From: Methylomonas rhizoryzae
Lineage (GTDB): Bacteria > Pseudomonadota > Gammaproteobacteria > Methylococcales > Methylomonadaceae
Assembly (NCBI RefSeq): GCF_008632455.1
Contig: NZ_CP043929.1
Span: forward strand, 124,001-188,000
DNA: 64,000 nt
Direction of reading: 5' to 3'
The translations under genes were made by a program, and so were the position numbers. The notes under the pieces were generated by a model, which was given only the letters and a program-made list of their open reading frames with translations, did no database searches and was not told the DNA's origin. Position 1 is the first letter of the stretch. Each line of letters opens with the position of its first letter. Below, one piece after another: positions 46,440 to 56,200 of this stretch.

Positions 46440-46478
46440 CTCTGCGCCGGCACAGTGCGGAACGATCCGCCAATTCGG

Positions 46479-47804
46479 CTAGAACGCTTCCGACTCGTTG
46501 CCCAAAGGCCGTTCCGGTACGACCACGACATTGGCGAATCCGCCGCCCACTGTGCGAAAATTAGTCGTTTGCCCTTGGTACAAACGGGCGCATACCGATT
46601 GAACTCGACCGTCGTACACGTAATTGCGTATATCCAGCTTCAATTCGGTCGTTTCCTCGCCTATCTGCCATTGCCGTTCGCTGGGTTGCACGATGGCTTG
46701 CACCACGTAGTCGGCCGCGATGATGTCCCCGAACACCCGGCGGGTTAGCTTGTCGCCCCTATAGGCGGCCTTGCTGCCGTATCCTTTGGCCGGCTTGAAA
46801 AACCATTGCTTGCGCTGCTGCCATAAACTATCCGCATCCATACCGGCCACTTTGAGCGTCTTTGCCACCCCGTCCAGCAATACGGCCTGCGTCCGTTCGT
46901 CCAGCCCCAAGCTGCGCAAGAACTCGGCATCGGTCAATAACGCCAAATTGCGCTTGTCCGCATACAAAGCATGACTGTGCGGATGCGGGGTCACCACGAC
47001 AGCCTGATCGAGATAGGCTTGCAATAATTGCCGGTGCGCCGGCTGTTCCAACCCGAAATCGGTCAAGCGGTTGTAAACCAAATCTATCGCCAGCTCGCCG
47101 TGCCACAATCGGCCGGCCCGCAATTGCAACTCTGCCGGATCGCATATCACCGCTTGGATTCTGTGTCCGGCAAACAAGTTTTGAAACAACAAAAATTCCG
47201 GCAACATGTATTGCCGGTTCGGCTGTTCGTCGACGATAGCGATGCTGGCCAGCGGCCGTTGGTTTCCGCTTAAGCGCCATTCGTTCCGAAACATCGCGAC
47301 GATGGCCAAGGCCGCTTGCACCGGAGAGTCCGGAAAGGCTAAGCTGCAAGGGCAGCTGTCGCAAGCGCTATGCGCGCTGGCCATTAACAAATTGATCAAG
47401 GCGCCGCCGGCGTTGGTATTGATCTCTATCAGTTTCGGCCCGTCTTGACCCAGATGGAAGTCAAACCCCAGGAACACCCCGCGCGCCTTGGGCTGAAACC
47501 GCGCGGACTGCGGCGCGTAGCTCAACACCTGCTGTCTATACCCAGGATGTGCAATCACCCGTTCCAGCGCTTCTATGATTTCGCGCTGGCGTTGCAAGCT
47601 GGACTCGGCGACAAACACCGCCGCATCCGACAATAAATGCGGCCGTTCTTCCGTAATCATCTTAAACAAGCGTTCGCCGTCCGGCTGCTGCGCCAGTTGC
47701 CGTCGCAACTGCGGGCGACTTAAAGACACGCAATGGCAATCCCTGTTCAGCTGCTCGGCACGCCGCAGCCCTAGGTTATGGTCGAAAACAGTCATGCGGC
47801 TCAT
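46479..47804 (-). CDS. ATP-grasp-like protein of unknown function
   Basis: The 441-aa protein resembles the glutathionylspermidine-synthase/circularly permuted ATP-grasp group in its glycine- and lysine-rich motifs. FDFHLGQDGPKLIEINTNAGG (about 114-134) resembles an ATP-grasp metal-binding strand, and KPAKGYGSKAAYRG near 350 looks like a nucleotide-binding loop. A cluster of four cysteines and histidine near 148-156 (SACDSCPCS) is notable. The substrate is unknown. A start two residues later (ATG, MTVFDHN) is also possible. It is convergent with murI and 73 bp from yajQ on the same strand. Confidence 0.65.
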   Translation of the reverse strand: MSRMTVFDHNLGLRRAEQLNRDCHCVSLSRPQLRRQLAQQPDGERLFKMITEERPHLLSDAAVFVAESSLQRQREIIEALERVIAHPGYRQQVLSYAPQSARFQPKARGVFLGFDFHLGQDGPKLIEINTNAGGALINLLMASAHSACDSCPCSLAFPDSPVQAALAIVAMFRNEWRLSGNQRPLASIAIVDEQPNRQYMLPEFLLFQNLFAGHRIQAVICDPAELQLRAGRLWHGELAIDLVYNRLTDFGLEQPAHRQLLQAYLDQAVVVTPHPHSHALYADKRNLALLTDAEFLRSLGLDERTQAVLLDGVAKTLKVAGMDADSLWQQRKQWFFKPAKGYGSKAAYRGDKLTRRVFGDIIAADYVVQAIVQPSERQWQIGEETTELKLDIRNYVYDGRVQSVCARLYQGQTTNFRTVGGGFANVVVVPERPLGNESEAF

Positions 47805-47877
47805 GGGAGTAACAGGTGATGCCGTAAAGCGGTCGCAGTAAAATCACGCCACCGATTCGGCAAACTGCGGAACAGGA

Positions 47878-48360
47878 TTAATCGCGGAAATTGTTGAATT
47901 GTAGCGGTTGGCCTAAATCTTCGGCCCGCAGCATTTGGATGACTTCTTGCAGGTCGTCGCGCTTTTTGCCGGTGACGCGAACTTTGTCGCCGTTGATCGC
48001 CGCTTGCACCTTCAGTTTTTTGTCTTTGATCAATTTGACGATTTTTTTCGCCAAGTCGCTGCCTATGCCTTGTTTTAACGTAATCGGCTGTTGCGCGGTT
48101 TTGCCGGTATCTTGAATCTTGCCACTTTCCAGACTGGAAATGTCGATACCGCGCTTGCCCATTTTGGAATACAAAATCGGCAGCATTTGTTGCAGTTGAA
48201 AGGTCGACTCCGCTTTCATCAAGATGGCGTCTTCCTGCTGCTCGAAGCTAGCGTTGCTGCCTTTAAAATCGAAACGGGTAGACACTTCTTTATTAGCCTG
48301 ATCGACTGCGTTGGTCACTTCGTGACTATCCAATTCGGAAACGATATCAAACGATGGCAT
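47878..48360 (-). CDS. yajQ: YajQ family nucleotide/c-di-GMP-binding protein
   Basis: The 160-aa length and N-terminal MPSFDIVSELDSHEV are diagnostic for YajQ (DUF520), a two-domain RNA-recognition-like fold; homologues bind c-di-GMP or nucleotides and act as regulators (family knowledge). Further family motifs are STRFDFKGS and VRVTGKKRDDLQE. No partner gene is adjacent. Confidence 0.95.
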   Translation of the reverse strand: MPSFDIVSELDSHEVTNAVDQANKEVSTRFDFKGSNASFEQQEDAILMKAESTFQLQQMLPILYSKMGKRGIDISSLESGKIQDTGKTAQQPITLKQGIGSDLAKKIVKLIKDKKLKVQAAINGDKVRVTGKKRDDLQEVIQMLRAEDLGQPLQFNNFRD

Positions 48361-48460
48361 GGCGTTGATTTTTCAATGCAAAAGGGTTACGCACTATAAA
48401 GGCTGCGCCGGGTAAATTCAAGACGCGGCACAGGGATGTCGGCCCGCTAGCCTGCGGGAC

Positions 48461-48769
48461 TTAATCCGCATCGCGGAACAGCTCCAAAATCATCTGCTTT
48501 TCTTCTTCGTCCAGGATGCTTTCGGTGCTGAAGAAATAGGGTGCGCGCGAATATTTGGGCTGGTCAGCCCTGCGCAATGCCCTGCGCCTATCGATCTTGC
48601 GTCTGTCCTTGGCGCGTCTATCCTTTTTTCGACGCTCGGTTTTCGGCCACATCACATAATGCTCCTGCATCATGGCTATCCATTCCGGCGAATTAAAAGC
48701 AAAGGTATTGACCCGCCGCTCTTTTTGCCTGCGCACGTAGGTGCGGCGAACTTCGGTTTCAGAATTCAT
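48461..48769 (-). CDS. Highly basic small hypothetical protein
   Basis: From MNSETEVRRTYV the product is 102 aa with a strikingly basic middle: RRKKDRRAKDRRKIDRRRALRR near residues 45-65, followed by an acidic C-terminus (DEEEKQM). Such sequences often bind nucleic acid, but the family is not recognised. In-frame upstream starts at 48793 and 48829 exist; none has a good ribosome-binding site, so the true start is uncertain. Confidence 0.6.
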   Translation of the reverse strand: MNSETEVRRTYVRRQKERRVNTFAFNSPEWIAMMQEHYVMWPKTERRKKDRRAKDRRKIDRRRALRRADQPKYSRAPYFFSTESILDEEEKQMILELFRDAD

Positions 48770-49117
48770 GCTTAGTACGTGCTTAGCAGTCATATTCAAT
48801 ACATAAAACGTTAACGAGCAGGAGTGCACCAGGCGATTACCAAACTTTAATCTTAATAATCAATAAATTACAGACATATTATCAGGTTTGGCGGCGTCAT
48901 GCAGTAGCCCATAAGTATCTGTTGCGCCAACCCGTTTATTGTTCCAGACCCGAAAAACCGTAGAAAGTTGATTAATGCTTTATTAATATCGGAAGCACGG
49001 CGTAGTTCTCAAGCGAGGAAACGGAAAAAGCTTGAAAAAGATTGTTAAACAAAGCGAGCCACCGTTAGCCGCCTGCCGTGTTACTATCCGGAGAGTACTG
49101 TTGCGCTGGAGGCTAAT

Positions 49118-50563
49118 ATGCAAGCGAACATCGGTTTAATCGGCCTAGCGGTCATGGGCCAAAACTTGGTCTTGAATATGAACGACCATGGTTTCAAAGT
49201 CGCGGTTTACAATCGCACTAGGTCCAAAGTGGACGAATTTTTACAAGGTCCCGCCAAGGGAACGCAAGTCATAGGCGCATATTCCCTGCAAGCACTGGTA
49301 GATCAACTCGAAACCCCGCGTAAAATCATGTTGATGGTCAAAGCCGGCAACGTGGTCGACCAATACATCGAAGACCTGCTGCCGTTGCTGTCTGCGGGCG
49401 ACATCATCATAGACGGCGGCAATTCGCTGTTTACCGACAGCAACCGTCGCACCCAATACCTGAAGGAAAGGGGTTTGCTGTACATCGGCACCGGCGTGTC
49501 CGGCGGCGAAGAAGGTGCCCGCCACGGCCCCTCGATCATGCCGGGCGGCAACGCCGCGGCCTGGCCGGCGGTTAAACCGATATTCCAAGCGATCAGCGCC
49601 AAGGTCGATGGCGAGCCGTGCTGCGAATGGGTAGGGGACAACGGTGCAGGACATTACGTAAAAATGGTGCATAACGGCATCGAGTACGGCGATATGCAAT
49701 TGATTTGCGAAGCCTACCAACTGCTTTCCGAAGGGCTGGGCTTGAGTACCGACCAAATGCAGACGATTTTCGCCGACTGGAACCGCGGCGAACTCAGCTC
49801 CTACCTGATCGAAATTACCGCCAACATCCTGGCTTATAAAGACGAAGACGGCTCAGCGCTATTAGATAAAATCCTGGATACCGCCGGGCAAAAAGGCACC
49901 GGCAAATGGACGGGCATTAATGCGCTGGACTTGGGGATACCGCTGACCTTGATCGGCGAATCGGTCTTCGCCCGCTGTTTGTCGGCGCAAAAAGACGAAA
50001 GGGTTAGAGCCGCGGCAGTCCTTAAAAAACAAGTGCAGCCTTTCGAAGGCGATCGGCAAGCCATGATCGGCGCGGTACGGCAAGCCTTGTACGCCTCGAA
50101 AATCATTTCCTACGCCCAGGGTTTCCAATTGATGCGGGAAGCGTCCAAGGAATACGGATTTGCCTTGAATTACGGCGAAATCGCCTTGATGTGGCGCGGC
50201 GGCTGCATCATCCGCAGCCAATTCCTGCAAGCGATCAAACAGGCTTATCAAAAAAAACCGGATTTGGAGAATCTGCTGTTGGCCGATTTTTTCGTAGCTG
50301 CGATGCAACAAGCCGAATCCGGCTGGCGGCAGGCTGTGATTCTGGGCATCCGGGCCGGCATCCCCACGCCTGCGTTTTCCTCGGCGCTGGCCTATTACGA
50401 CGGCTACCGCAGCGAGCGCCTACCCGCCAACTTGCTGCAAGCGCAACGCGACTATTTCGGCGCCCACACTTACGAACGAGTGGACAAACCTCGCGGCGAG
50501 TTCTTTCATACCGACTGGACCGGACACGGCGGCAAGACTACCTCGACCACGTATAGCGTTTAG
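49118..50563 (+). CDS. gnd: 6-phosphogluconate dehydrogenase, decarboxylating
   Basis: Gnd oxidises 6-phosphogluconate to ribulose 5-phosphate with NADP in the pentose phosphate pathway. GLAVMGQNL near the N-terminus binds NADP, GTGVSGGEEGARHGPS binds substrate, and KMVHNGIEYGDMQLICEAY carries the catalytic lysine and glutamate-bearing helix. The 481-aa length with a C-terminal HTDWTGHGG loop is that of the long, typical enzyme. CTGGAGG lies seven bases upstream. Confidence 0.96.
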   Translation: MQANIGLIGLAVMGQNLVLNMNDHGFKVAVYNRTRSKVDEFLQGPAKGTQVIGAYSLQALVDQLETPRKIMLMVKAGNVVDQYIEDLLPLLSAGDIIIDGGNSLFTDSNRRTQYLKERGLLYIGTGVSGGEEGARHGPSIMPGGNAAAWPAVKPIFQAISAKVDGEPCCEWVGDNGAGHYVKMVHNGIEYGDMQLICEAYQLLSEGLGLSTDQMQTIFADWNRGELSSYLIEITANILAYKDEDGSALLDKILDTAGQKGTGKWTGINALDLGIPLTLIGESVFARCLSAQKDERVRAAAVLKKQVQPFEGDRQAMIGAVRQALYASKIISYAQGFQLMREASKEYGFALNYGEIALMWRGGCIIRSQFLQAIKQAYQKKPDLENLLLADFFVAAMQQAESGWRQAVILGIRAGIPTPAFSSALAYYDGYRSERLPANLLQAQRDYFGAHTYERVDKPRGEFFHTDWTGHGGKTTSTTYSV

Positions 50564-50753
50564 CCCGCCGCCATGCGCCGAACCGACCCGCAGTTAAGCC
50601 ACGGGCCAACATCGGCCCAGGACCGATAGGTCGAAATCGTCCGGGCACGGCACTGCCGGCGTCAAAGCCTGTCGGGCGTCGGATTTAGCCCCCTACTAAC
50701 TGCGCGAACATGTCCCTACTTTATTTCCCTCTTCAGCACAGAGCTGTTATCGC

Positions 50754-52067
50754 ATGTCTTTTGAATTCGGTTTGATTTTAATATTGATATTTCTAAACGG
50801 CATTTTTGCAATGTCGGAAATGGCGGTCGTCTCGTCACGCAAGATCCGCTTGCAACAAATGCTCGAGCGGGGCCACAGCGGAGCGGCCAAGGCCCTGGAA
50901 CTGGCAGAACAACCCACCCGCTTTTTGTCTACGATACAGGTTGGCATCACCTCTATCGGCATTCTTAGCGGCGCGTTGGGCGAAGAGGCCATTACCAAAC
51001 CATTGATACCTTGGCTACAGTCGTTTACTTACCTAGCGCCGTATGCCGAAAAATTGGCTTTAGCCGCCACAGTGATTTTAATTACTTTCTTGTCCTTGAT
51101 TGTCGGCGAGTTGGTGCCTAAACGCCTGGCGCTGAATTTTCCGGAACGGATAGCCGCGCTGATAGCCCGACCCATGCATGGCTTGTCTTTGCTGGCTTTG
51201 CCGGCGGTAAAGCTGTTGAGCTTAGCCACGGAAGTCTCGTTATGGCTGATGCGCATCAAGCCCAAAAACGAACCATCGATGACCGAGGAGGAAATTAAGC
51301 TTCTGTTGGCCCAAAGTACAGAGGAAGGCGTACTGGAAGAGGCCGAATTCCATTTCATGGAAAACATCTTGAGACTCGACAAGCGCAATGTCGCCTCCAT
51401 CATGACGTGGCGTCAGGACATCGTTTGGCTGGATCTGCGCAAACCGTTCCAGGAAAATCGCCGGCTGATCATCGAAAGCTCGCATGGGGTGCTACCGCTT
51501 TGCGCCGGCGGGCTGGAGACGGTCGTTGGCTTTATCAAAGTCAAGGATATTCTTGATCGGGTATTGATGGGAGACCAGCCCAGCCTCGACAAAATCATGG
51601 TCAAGGCGCTGTTCGTCCCCGATTCGATTAGCTTGATGGGCCTTTTGGAACAATTCAAGCAAGCCCACCTGCATACCGCGCTGGTAGCCGATGAATATGG
51701 GGAGATCAATGGTTTGGTGACGTTAGGCGACGTATTGGAAGCGATCGTCGGCACTTTGGCGACCAGTCCGTTGGAAGATAGGCCGGAAATGTTGCAACGC
51801 GAGGACGGTTCCTGGCTGGTGGACGGTATGCTGGACATTCACGAATTTCGGACGCATTTTCGCTTGACGCCGGTCCCCGAACAGTCCGATAGTCACGTCA
51901 ACACCGTTGGCGGCTTCGTCATGTTGCATCTGGGCTATGTGCCCAAAGCCACCGATCATTTCGAGTTGCAAGGTCTGCGTATCGAAGTTGTGGACATGGA
52001 CGGCAACCGGGTGGACAAAGTGCTGGTTTCAAGCCCGACCGGATCCAATCAAAATCTTGGGCATTGA
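50754..52067 (+). CDS. CNNM/CorC-type hemolysin family membrane protein
   Basis: The 437-aa protein has a DUF21/CNNM membrane domain (about 1-190, four hydrophobic helices), a CBS pair (about 210-330; MTWRQDIVWLDLR and VNGLVTLGDVLEAIVG-like motifs) and a C-terminal CorC/HlyC domain (about 350-430). Members are linked to Mg2+ or Co2+ export and are often annotated as hemolysins; that name is historical. No toxin features are seen. Confidence 0.9.
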   Translation: MSFEFGLILILIFLNGIFAMSEMAVVSSRKIRLQQMLERGHSGAAKALELAEQPTRFLSTIQVGITSIGILSGALGEEAITKPLIPWLQSFTYLAPYAEKLALAATVILITFLSLIVGELVPKRLALNFPERIAALIARPMHGLSLLALPAVKLLSLATEVSLWLMRIKPKNEPSMTEEEIKLLLAQSTEEGVLEEAEFHFMENILRLDKRNVASIMTWRQDIVWLDLRKPFQENRRLIIESSHGVLPLCAGGLETVVGFIKVKDILDRVLMGDQPSLDKIMVKALFVPDSISLMGLLEQFKQAHLHTALVADEYGEINGLVTLGDVLEAIVGTLATSPLEDRPEMLQREDGSWLVDGMLDIHEFRTHFRLTPVPEQSDSHVNTVGGFVMLHLGYVPKATDHFELQGLRIEVVDMDGNRVDKVLVSSPTGSNQNLGH

Positions 52068-52256
52068 TTGCAACGAGACGTTCTACCCGCGCCTCGCAGG
52101 CCCCGGCATCGAAACCGGCAACCGTTTTTTCCGCGATGGTTATGGTTACTATCGGCGAGGCTCAGACCGGCATCGATTTGACGCGTGAGCACGATTCGGC
52201 GCAACCACAGCGGCTTACGCAGCTTGGCGCTATGGTATTCGTCATGAAAGGCTTTT

Positions 52257-52817
52257 ATGGTGCAACGTTCATTACTCATTGCTGTACTTTTACTTCCCGC
52301 CGCCGCTTGGGCATTCATCAAGCCCGTACGGGTCGTTGCCCCCCGGCTGACAGGTATTTCATGCAGCAGCGAATTCATCTGCACGGACGCCCCGGCTCGA
52401 TACCCGGAAGCCGCTACGCTTTACGATGAGGCTGTGCATTTTGTCGAGTCGGCCGCCGGCCCGATCGGAAAAAAGCCTCGCGTCACGTTCTGCGCGACCG
52501 CAGCCTGCTTTCAAGCCTTTGGCTTAGGGAAACGTTCGGCCGCTACTATCGGCACCTTGGGTATTGTGATCAGCCCTCGCGCTTGGAAGCCTTACTATGT
52601 GCGCCACGAAATGATTCATCACTTGCAATACGAGCAACTTGGCATAATAAAGGTGTGGCATGGTCCCGAATGGTTTATCGAAGGGATGGCGTACGCATTG
52701 AGCGAAGATCCGCGTCCCCAGTTATCCGAGTCCTTTGAACATGACCGTTCCCGGTTTAAGAATTGGTATCAGCAGGTCGGCAAACAACAGCTTTGGATCG
52801 AGGCAATTCATCTATGA
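52257..52817 (+). CDS. Small exported HExxH protein, predicted gluzincin-like metallopeptidase
   Basis: The 186-aa protein has a signal peptide ending AAAWAF. The zinc-binding sequence HEMIH (117-121) is followed 20 residues later by EWFIEGMA, whose Glu142 could be the third ligand, as in peptidase MA-type gluzincins. Cysteines at about 36, 42, 79 and 84 may form disulfides. The 186-aa length is short for a peptidase, so activity is inferred only. The next gene follows after 85 bp. Confidence 0.68.
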   Translation: MVQRSLLIAVLLLPAAAWAFIKPVRVVAPRLTGISCSSEFICTDAPARYPEAATLYDEAVHFVESAAGPIGKKPRVTFCATAACFQAFGLGKRSAATIGTLGIVISPRAWKPYYVRHEMIHHLQYEQLGIIKVWHGPEWFIEGMAYALSEDPRPQLSESFEHDRSRFKNWYQQVGKQQLWIEAIHL

Positions 52818-52902
52818 ACACGCACAGTCCCTCGCTCAAACCGGGATTGCGTCGACGCGCCGTCCTTGCGCCGCACCAGCTGGGAGAGGTAGCGTCCGTA
52901 CC

Positions 52903-53208
52903 ATGATTCTCGAGGTCGCCCCACTCCGGGTCCGAGCCGGTCAAGCTGAAGAATTCCAAGCCGCCTTCCTGGAAGCGCAGCACATCATTTCGGCAATGCC
53001 CGGCTGCTTGTCTCACGAACCGGGGCGCTGTCTCGAGCATCCCAATGAATATATTCTGTTGGTGCGCTGGGCGTCGCTGCAAGCCCACGAAGCCGGCTTT
53101 CGCCAGTCGCCGAGGTACCAGGAATGGAAATGGCTGCTCCATCACTTTTATCAGCCTTTTCCGGCCGTGTCCCACTATGCGTCGGTACCAGGTGCCGCCG
53201 GCGGCTAA
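52903..53208 (+). CDS. ABM-domain (antibiotic biosynthesis monooxygenase-like) protein
   Basis: The 101-aa protein is a single dimeric alpha/beta-barrel ABM-type domain: MILEVAPLRVRAGQAEEFQ, AMPGCLSHEPGRCLEHPNEYILLVRW and a WK.LLHHFYQP segment. Such small proteins often act as quinol monooxygenases or heme/aromatics-handling factors; the substrate is unknown. The frame is open upstream, but this ATG matches the family start. Downstream, lhr begins 45 bp later. Confidence 0.82.
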   Translation: MILEVAPLRVRAGQAEEFQAAFLEAQHIISAMPGCLSHEPGRCLEHPNEYILLVRWASLQAHEAGFRQSPRYQEWKWLLHHFYQPFPAVSHYASVPGAAGG

Positions 53209-53253
53209 GCCATCCCGTCCAGACTACGTCTTGCAGTTGCGCGCGAACCGCCT

Positions 53254-56200
53254 ATGCCCTTAACCGCTTTCCATCCCCTCGTGGCCGATTGGTTTACCGG
53301 GCGATTTGCCGCGCCATCGCAGGTACAGACCCAGGCCTGGCCGGCAATCCGGGCCGGACGGCAGACGTTGATTGCGGCGCCGACCGGCTCCGGCAAGACC
53401 TTGGCGGCATTTTTGGCGGCGATCGACGACTTGTTGCAGCAAGGATTGCGTGCACCGTTGCCGGACGCAACCCGGGTGTTATACGTGTCGCCGCTTAAAG
53501 CCCTGTCCAACGACATCCGCAAGAACCTGGAACAACCCTTGGCCGAAATCCGCTTCATGTTGCTGGAGGCCGGCCTGCCGGACGTAGCGATTCGCGCCCA
53601 AACCCGCACCGGCGATACCTCGCCTGCCGAGCGGCAAGCCATGAAACGTAATCCGCCGCATATCCTGGTCACCACGCCGGAATCTCTGTACATCTTGTTG
53701 ACTTCGGATTCCGGCCGAGAAATGCTGAGCACGGTGCATAGCGTCATCGTCGACGAAATCCATGCCTTGGCCGGCAATAAACGCGGTGCCCATCTGAGTC
53801 TGTCGCTGCAACGGCTGGACCGTTTGTGTCCGACGCCGCCGGTGCGCATCGGCATCTCCGCCACCCAGCGGCCGATTGAGTTGATGGCCGCATTCCTGAC
53901 CGGCAGCGAGGCGCGGCCTTGCACCGTCATTGATACCGGGCACGTGCGCCGGCGCGATCTGGCAATCGAAGTCACCGGCTCGCCGCTAGAGGCGGTGATG
54001 GCCGCCGAAGTCTGGAGCGAAATCTATCAGCGGCTGGAAGACTTGATCGCAGAGCATCGCACGACCTTGATCTTCGTCAACACCCGCCGGCTGGCCGAAC
54101 GGGCGGCGGCGGCTCTGGCCGAGCGCCTGGGCGAGGACTGCGTCACTTCTCACCACGGCAGTCTGGCCAAGGAACACCGCTTGAACGCCGAACAGCGGCT
54201 CAAGCAGGGCAAGCTGCGCGCCTTGGTTGCCACCGCATCGCTGGAGCTGGGCATAGACATCGGCGAGGTCGATCTGGTATGCCAACTCGGTTCGCCGCGC
54301 GCGATCTCAGCCTTCTTGCAACGGGTGGGCCGCTCCGGCCACCGGCTGGGCGCAGTGCCCAAGGGCCGGCTGTTTCCGCTATCGCGCGACGATTTAGTGG
54401 AATGCACCGCGATTCTGGCGGCCATCCGCCGCGACGAACTGGACCGCATCCGCATCCCCGACCATCCGCTGGACGTATTGGCTCAGCAGATCGTCGCCGA
54501 AGTCGCTTGCGGCGAGTGTTCGGAACCGGACTTGTTTCAAAGCTTCGCCGGAGCCTGGCCCTACCGCGCGCTTAGTCGCGAGCAGTTCGGCAACGTGGTC
54601 AAGATGCTGGCCGACGGCTACCACACCCGGCGCGGGCGGCGTGGCGCCTACTTGCACCGCGACGCGGTACACGGCCAGCTGAGGCCGCGCAAAGGCGCCC
54701 GCCTGACCGCGGTCTTAAACGGCGGGGCGATTCCCGACCAATTCGACTACGACGTGATCATGCAGCCGGAAGGCCTGTTCATCGGCACGCTGAACGAGGA
54801 CTTCGCTTTCGAAAGCCTGCCGGGCGATATTTTTCAGCTCGGCAACAATTCCTACCGGATGCTGAAAATCGAACAAGGCCGGGTCTTCGTCGAAGACGCT
54901 CACGGCCAACCGCCCAACATTCCGTTCTGGTTCGGCGAGGCGCCGGGGCGCAGCGACGAACTGTCGCAAGCGGTGTCCGAGCTGCGCAGCCGTATCGACG
55001 TCTTGCTGGAAACGGGCACAGAGGCCGCCAGCCGCTATTTACATGGCGAGTTGGCGTTGCCGGCAGCGGCGGCCGAACAATTGCTGCATTATCTGGCCAC
55101 TGCCAAAGCTGCGCTGGGCGTGCTGCCTACCCAACAAACCATCGTGTTCGAGCGTTTTTTCGACGAAACCGGCGACATGCATTTCGTGGTGCATTCCTGC
55201 TACGGCTCGCGGATCAACCGCGCCTGGGGCTTGGCGCTACGCAAGCGCTTTTGCCGGCGCTTCAATTTTGAGCTGCAAGCGGCGGCCAACGAAGACAGTC
55301 TGGTGCTGTCGCTGGGGCCGACCCACAGCTTTCCGGTAGCCGAACCCGCTCAATACTTGAAGGCCGCCACTGCGGAACAAGTACTGATACAGGCCTTGCT
55401 GGCCGCGCCCATGTTCCCGACCCGCTGGCGTTGGGTGGCCAATACCGCGTTGGCCGTGCCGCGCATGCGCGGCGGCAAGAAAGTCCCGGCCTATTTTCAG
55501 CGCAACGACGCCGAGGATTTGATCGCACTGGTGTTCCCGGATCAATTGGCCTGCCAGGAAAACATCAGCGGCGAGCGGCAAGTGCCGGATCACCCCTTGG
55601 TGCAACAAACCTTGTACGACTGCCTGCACGAGATCATGGACGTCGACGGTTTGCTTAACATCCTCAGCGGTATCGAACAGGGCACTATCGCGGTGGTGGC
55701 GCGCGATTTGACCAGCCCTTCGCCGTTGGCGCTGGAAATCCTGAACGCCCGACCCTACGCCTTTCTCGACGACGCGCCGGCCGAAGAGCGGCGCACGCTG
55801 GCGGTGCAACAACGGCGTTTTCTAGCGCCGGAAGATGCGGCCGAGATCGGCCGTCTGAATCCGGACGCCATCGCTCGGGTGCGGCGCGAAGCCTGGCCGG
55901 AGGTCGCCAATCCCGACGAATTGCACGACGCGTTGTCGGTTCTGGGATTTATCAGCGCTGCGGAAGGGCGGCGCGGCGCGGCGGCCACGCTGGCTGAAGT
56001 CGGCCCGGACTGCACACCCTGGTTCGACAATTTACGTCGCAACCGCCGCGCCACCTTGCTGACGATTCCCGGCGGTCATTCGTTATGGGTAGCGGCGGAA
56101 CGCTTGCACGCCTTGTTGAGCGTATTTCCTGCGGCGGGTATGGAACCGGAGATTGCCGCGTTAGACGTAGAAACCGACGACCGCGACAGCGCACTGCGGG

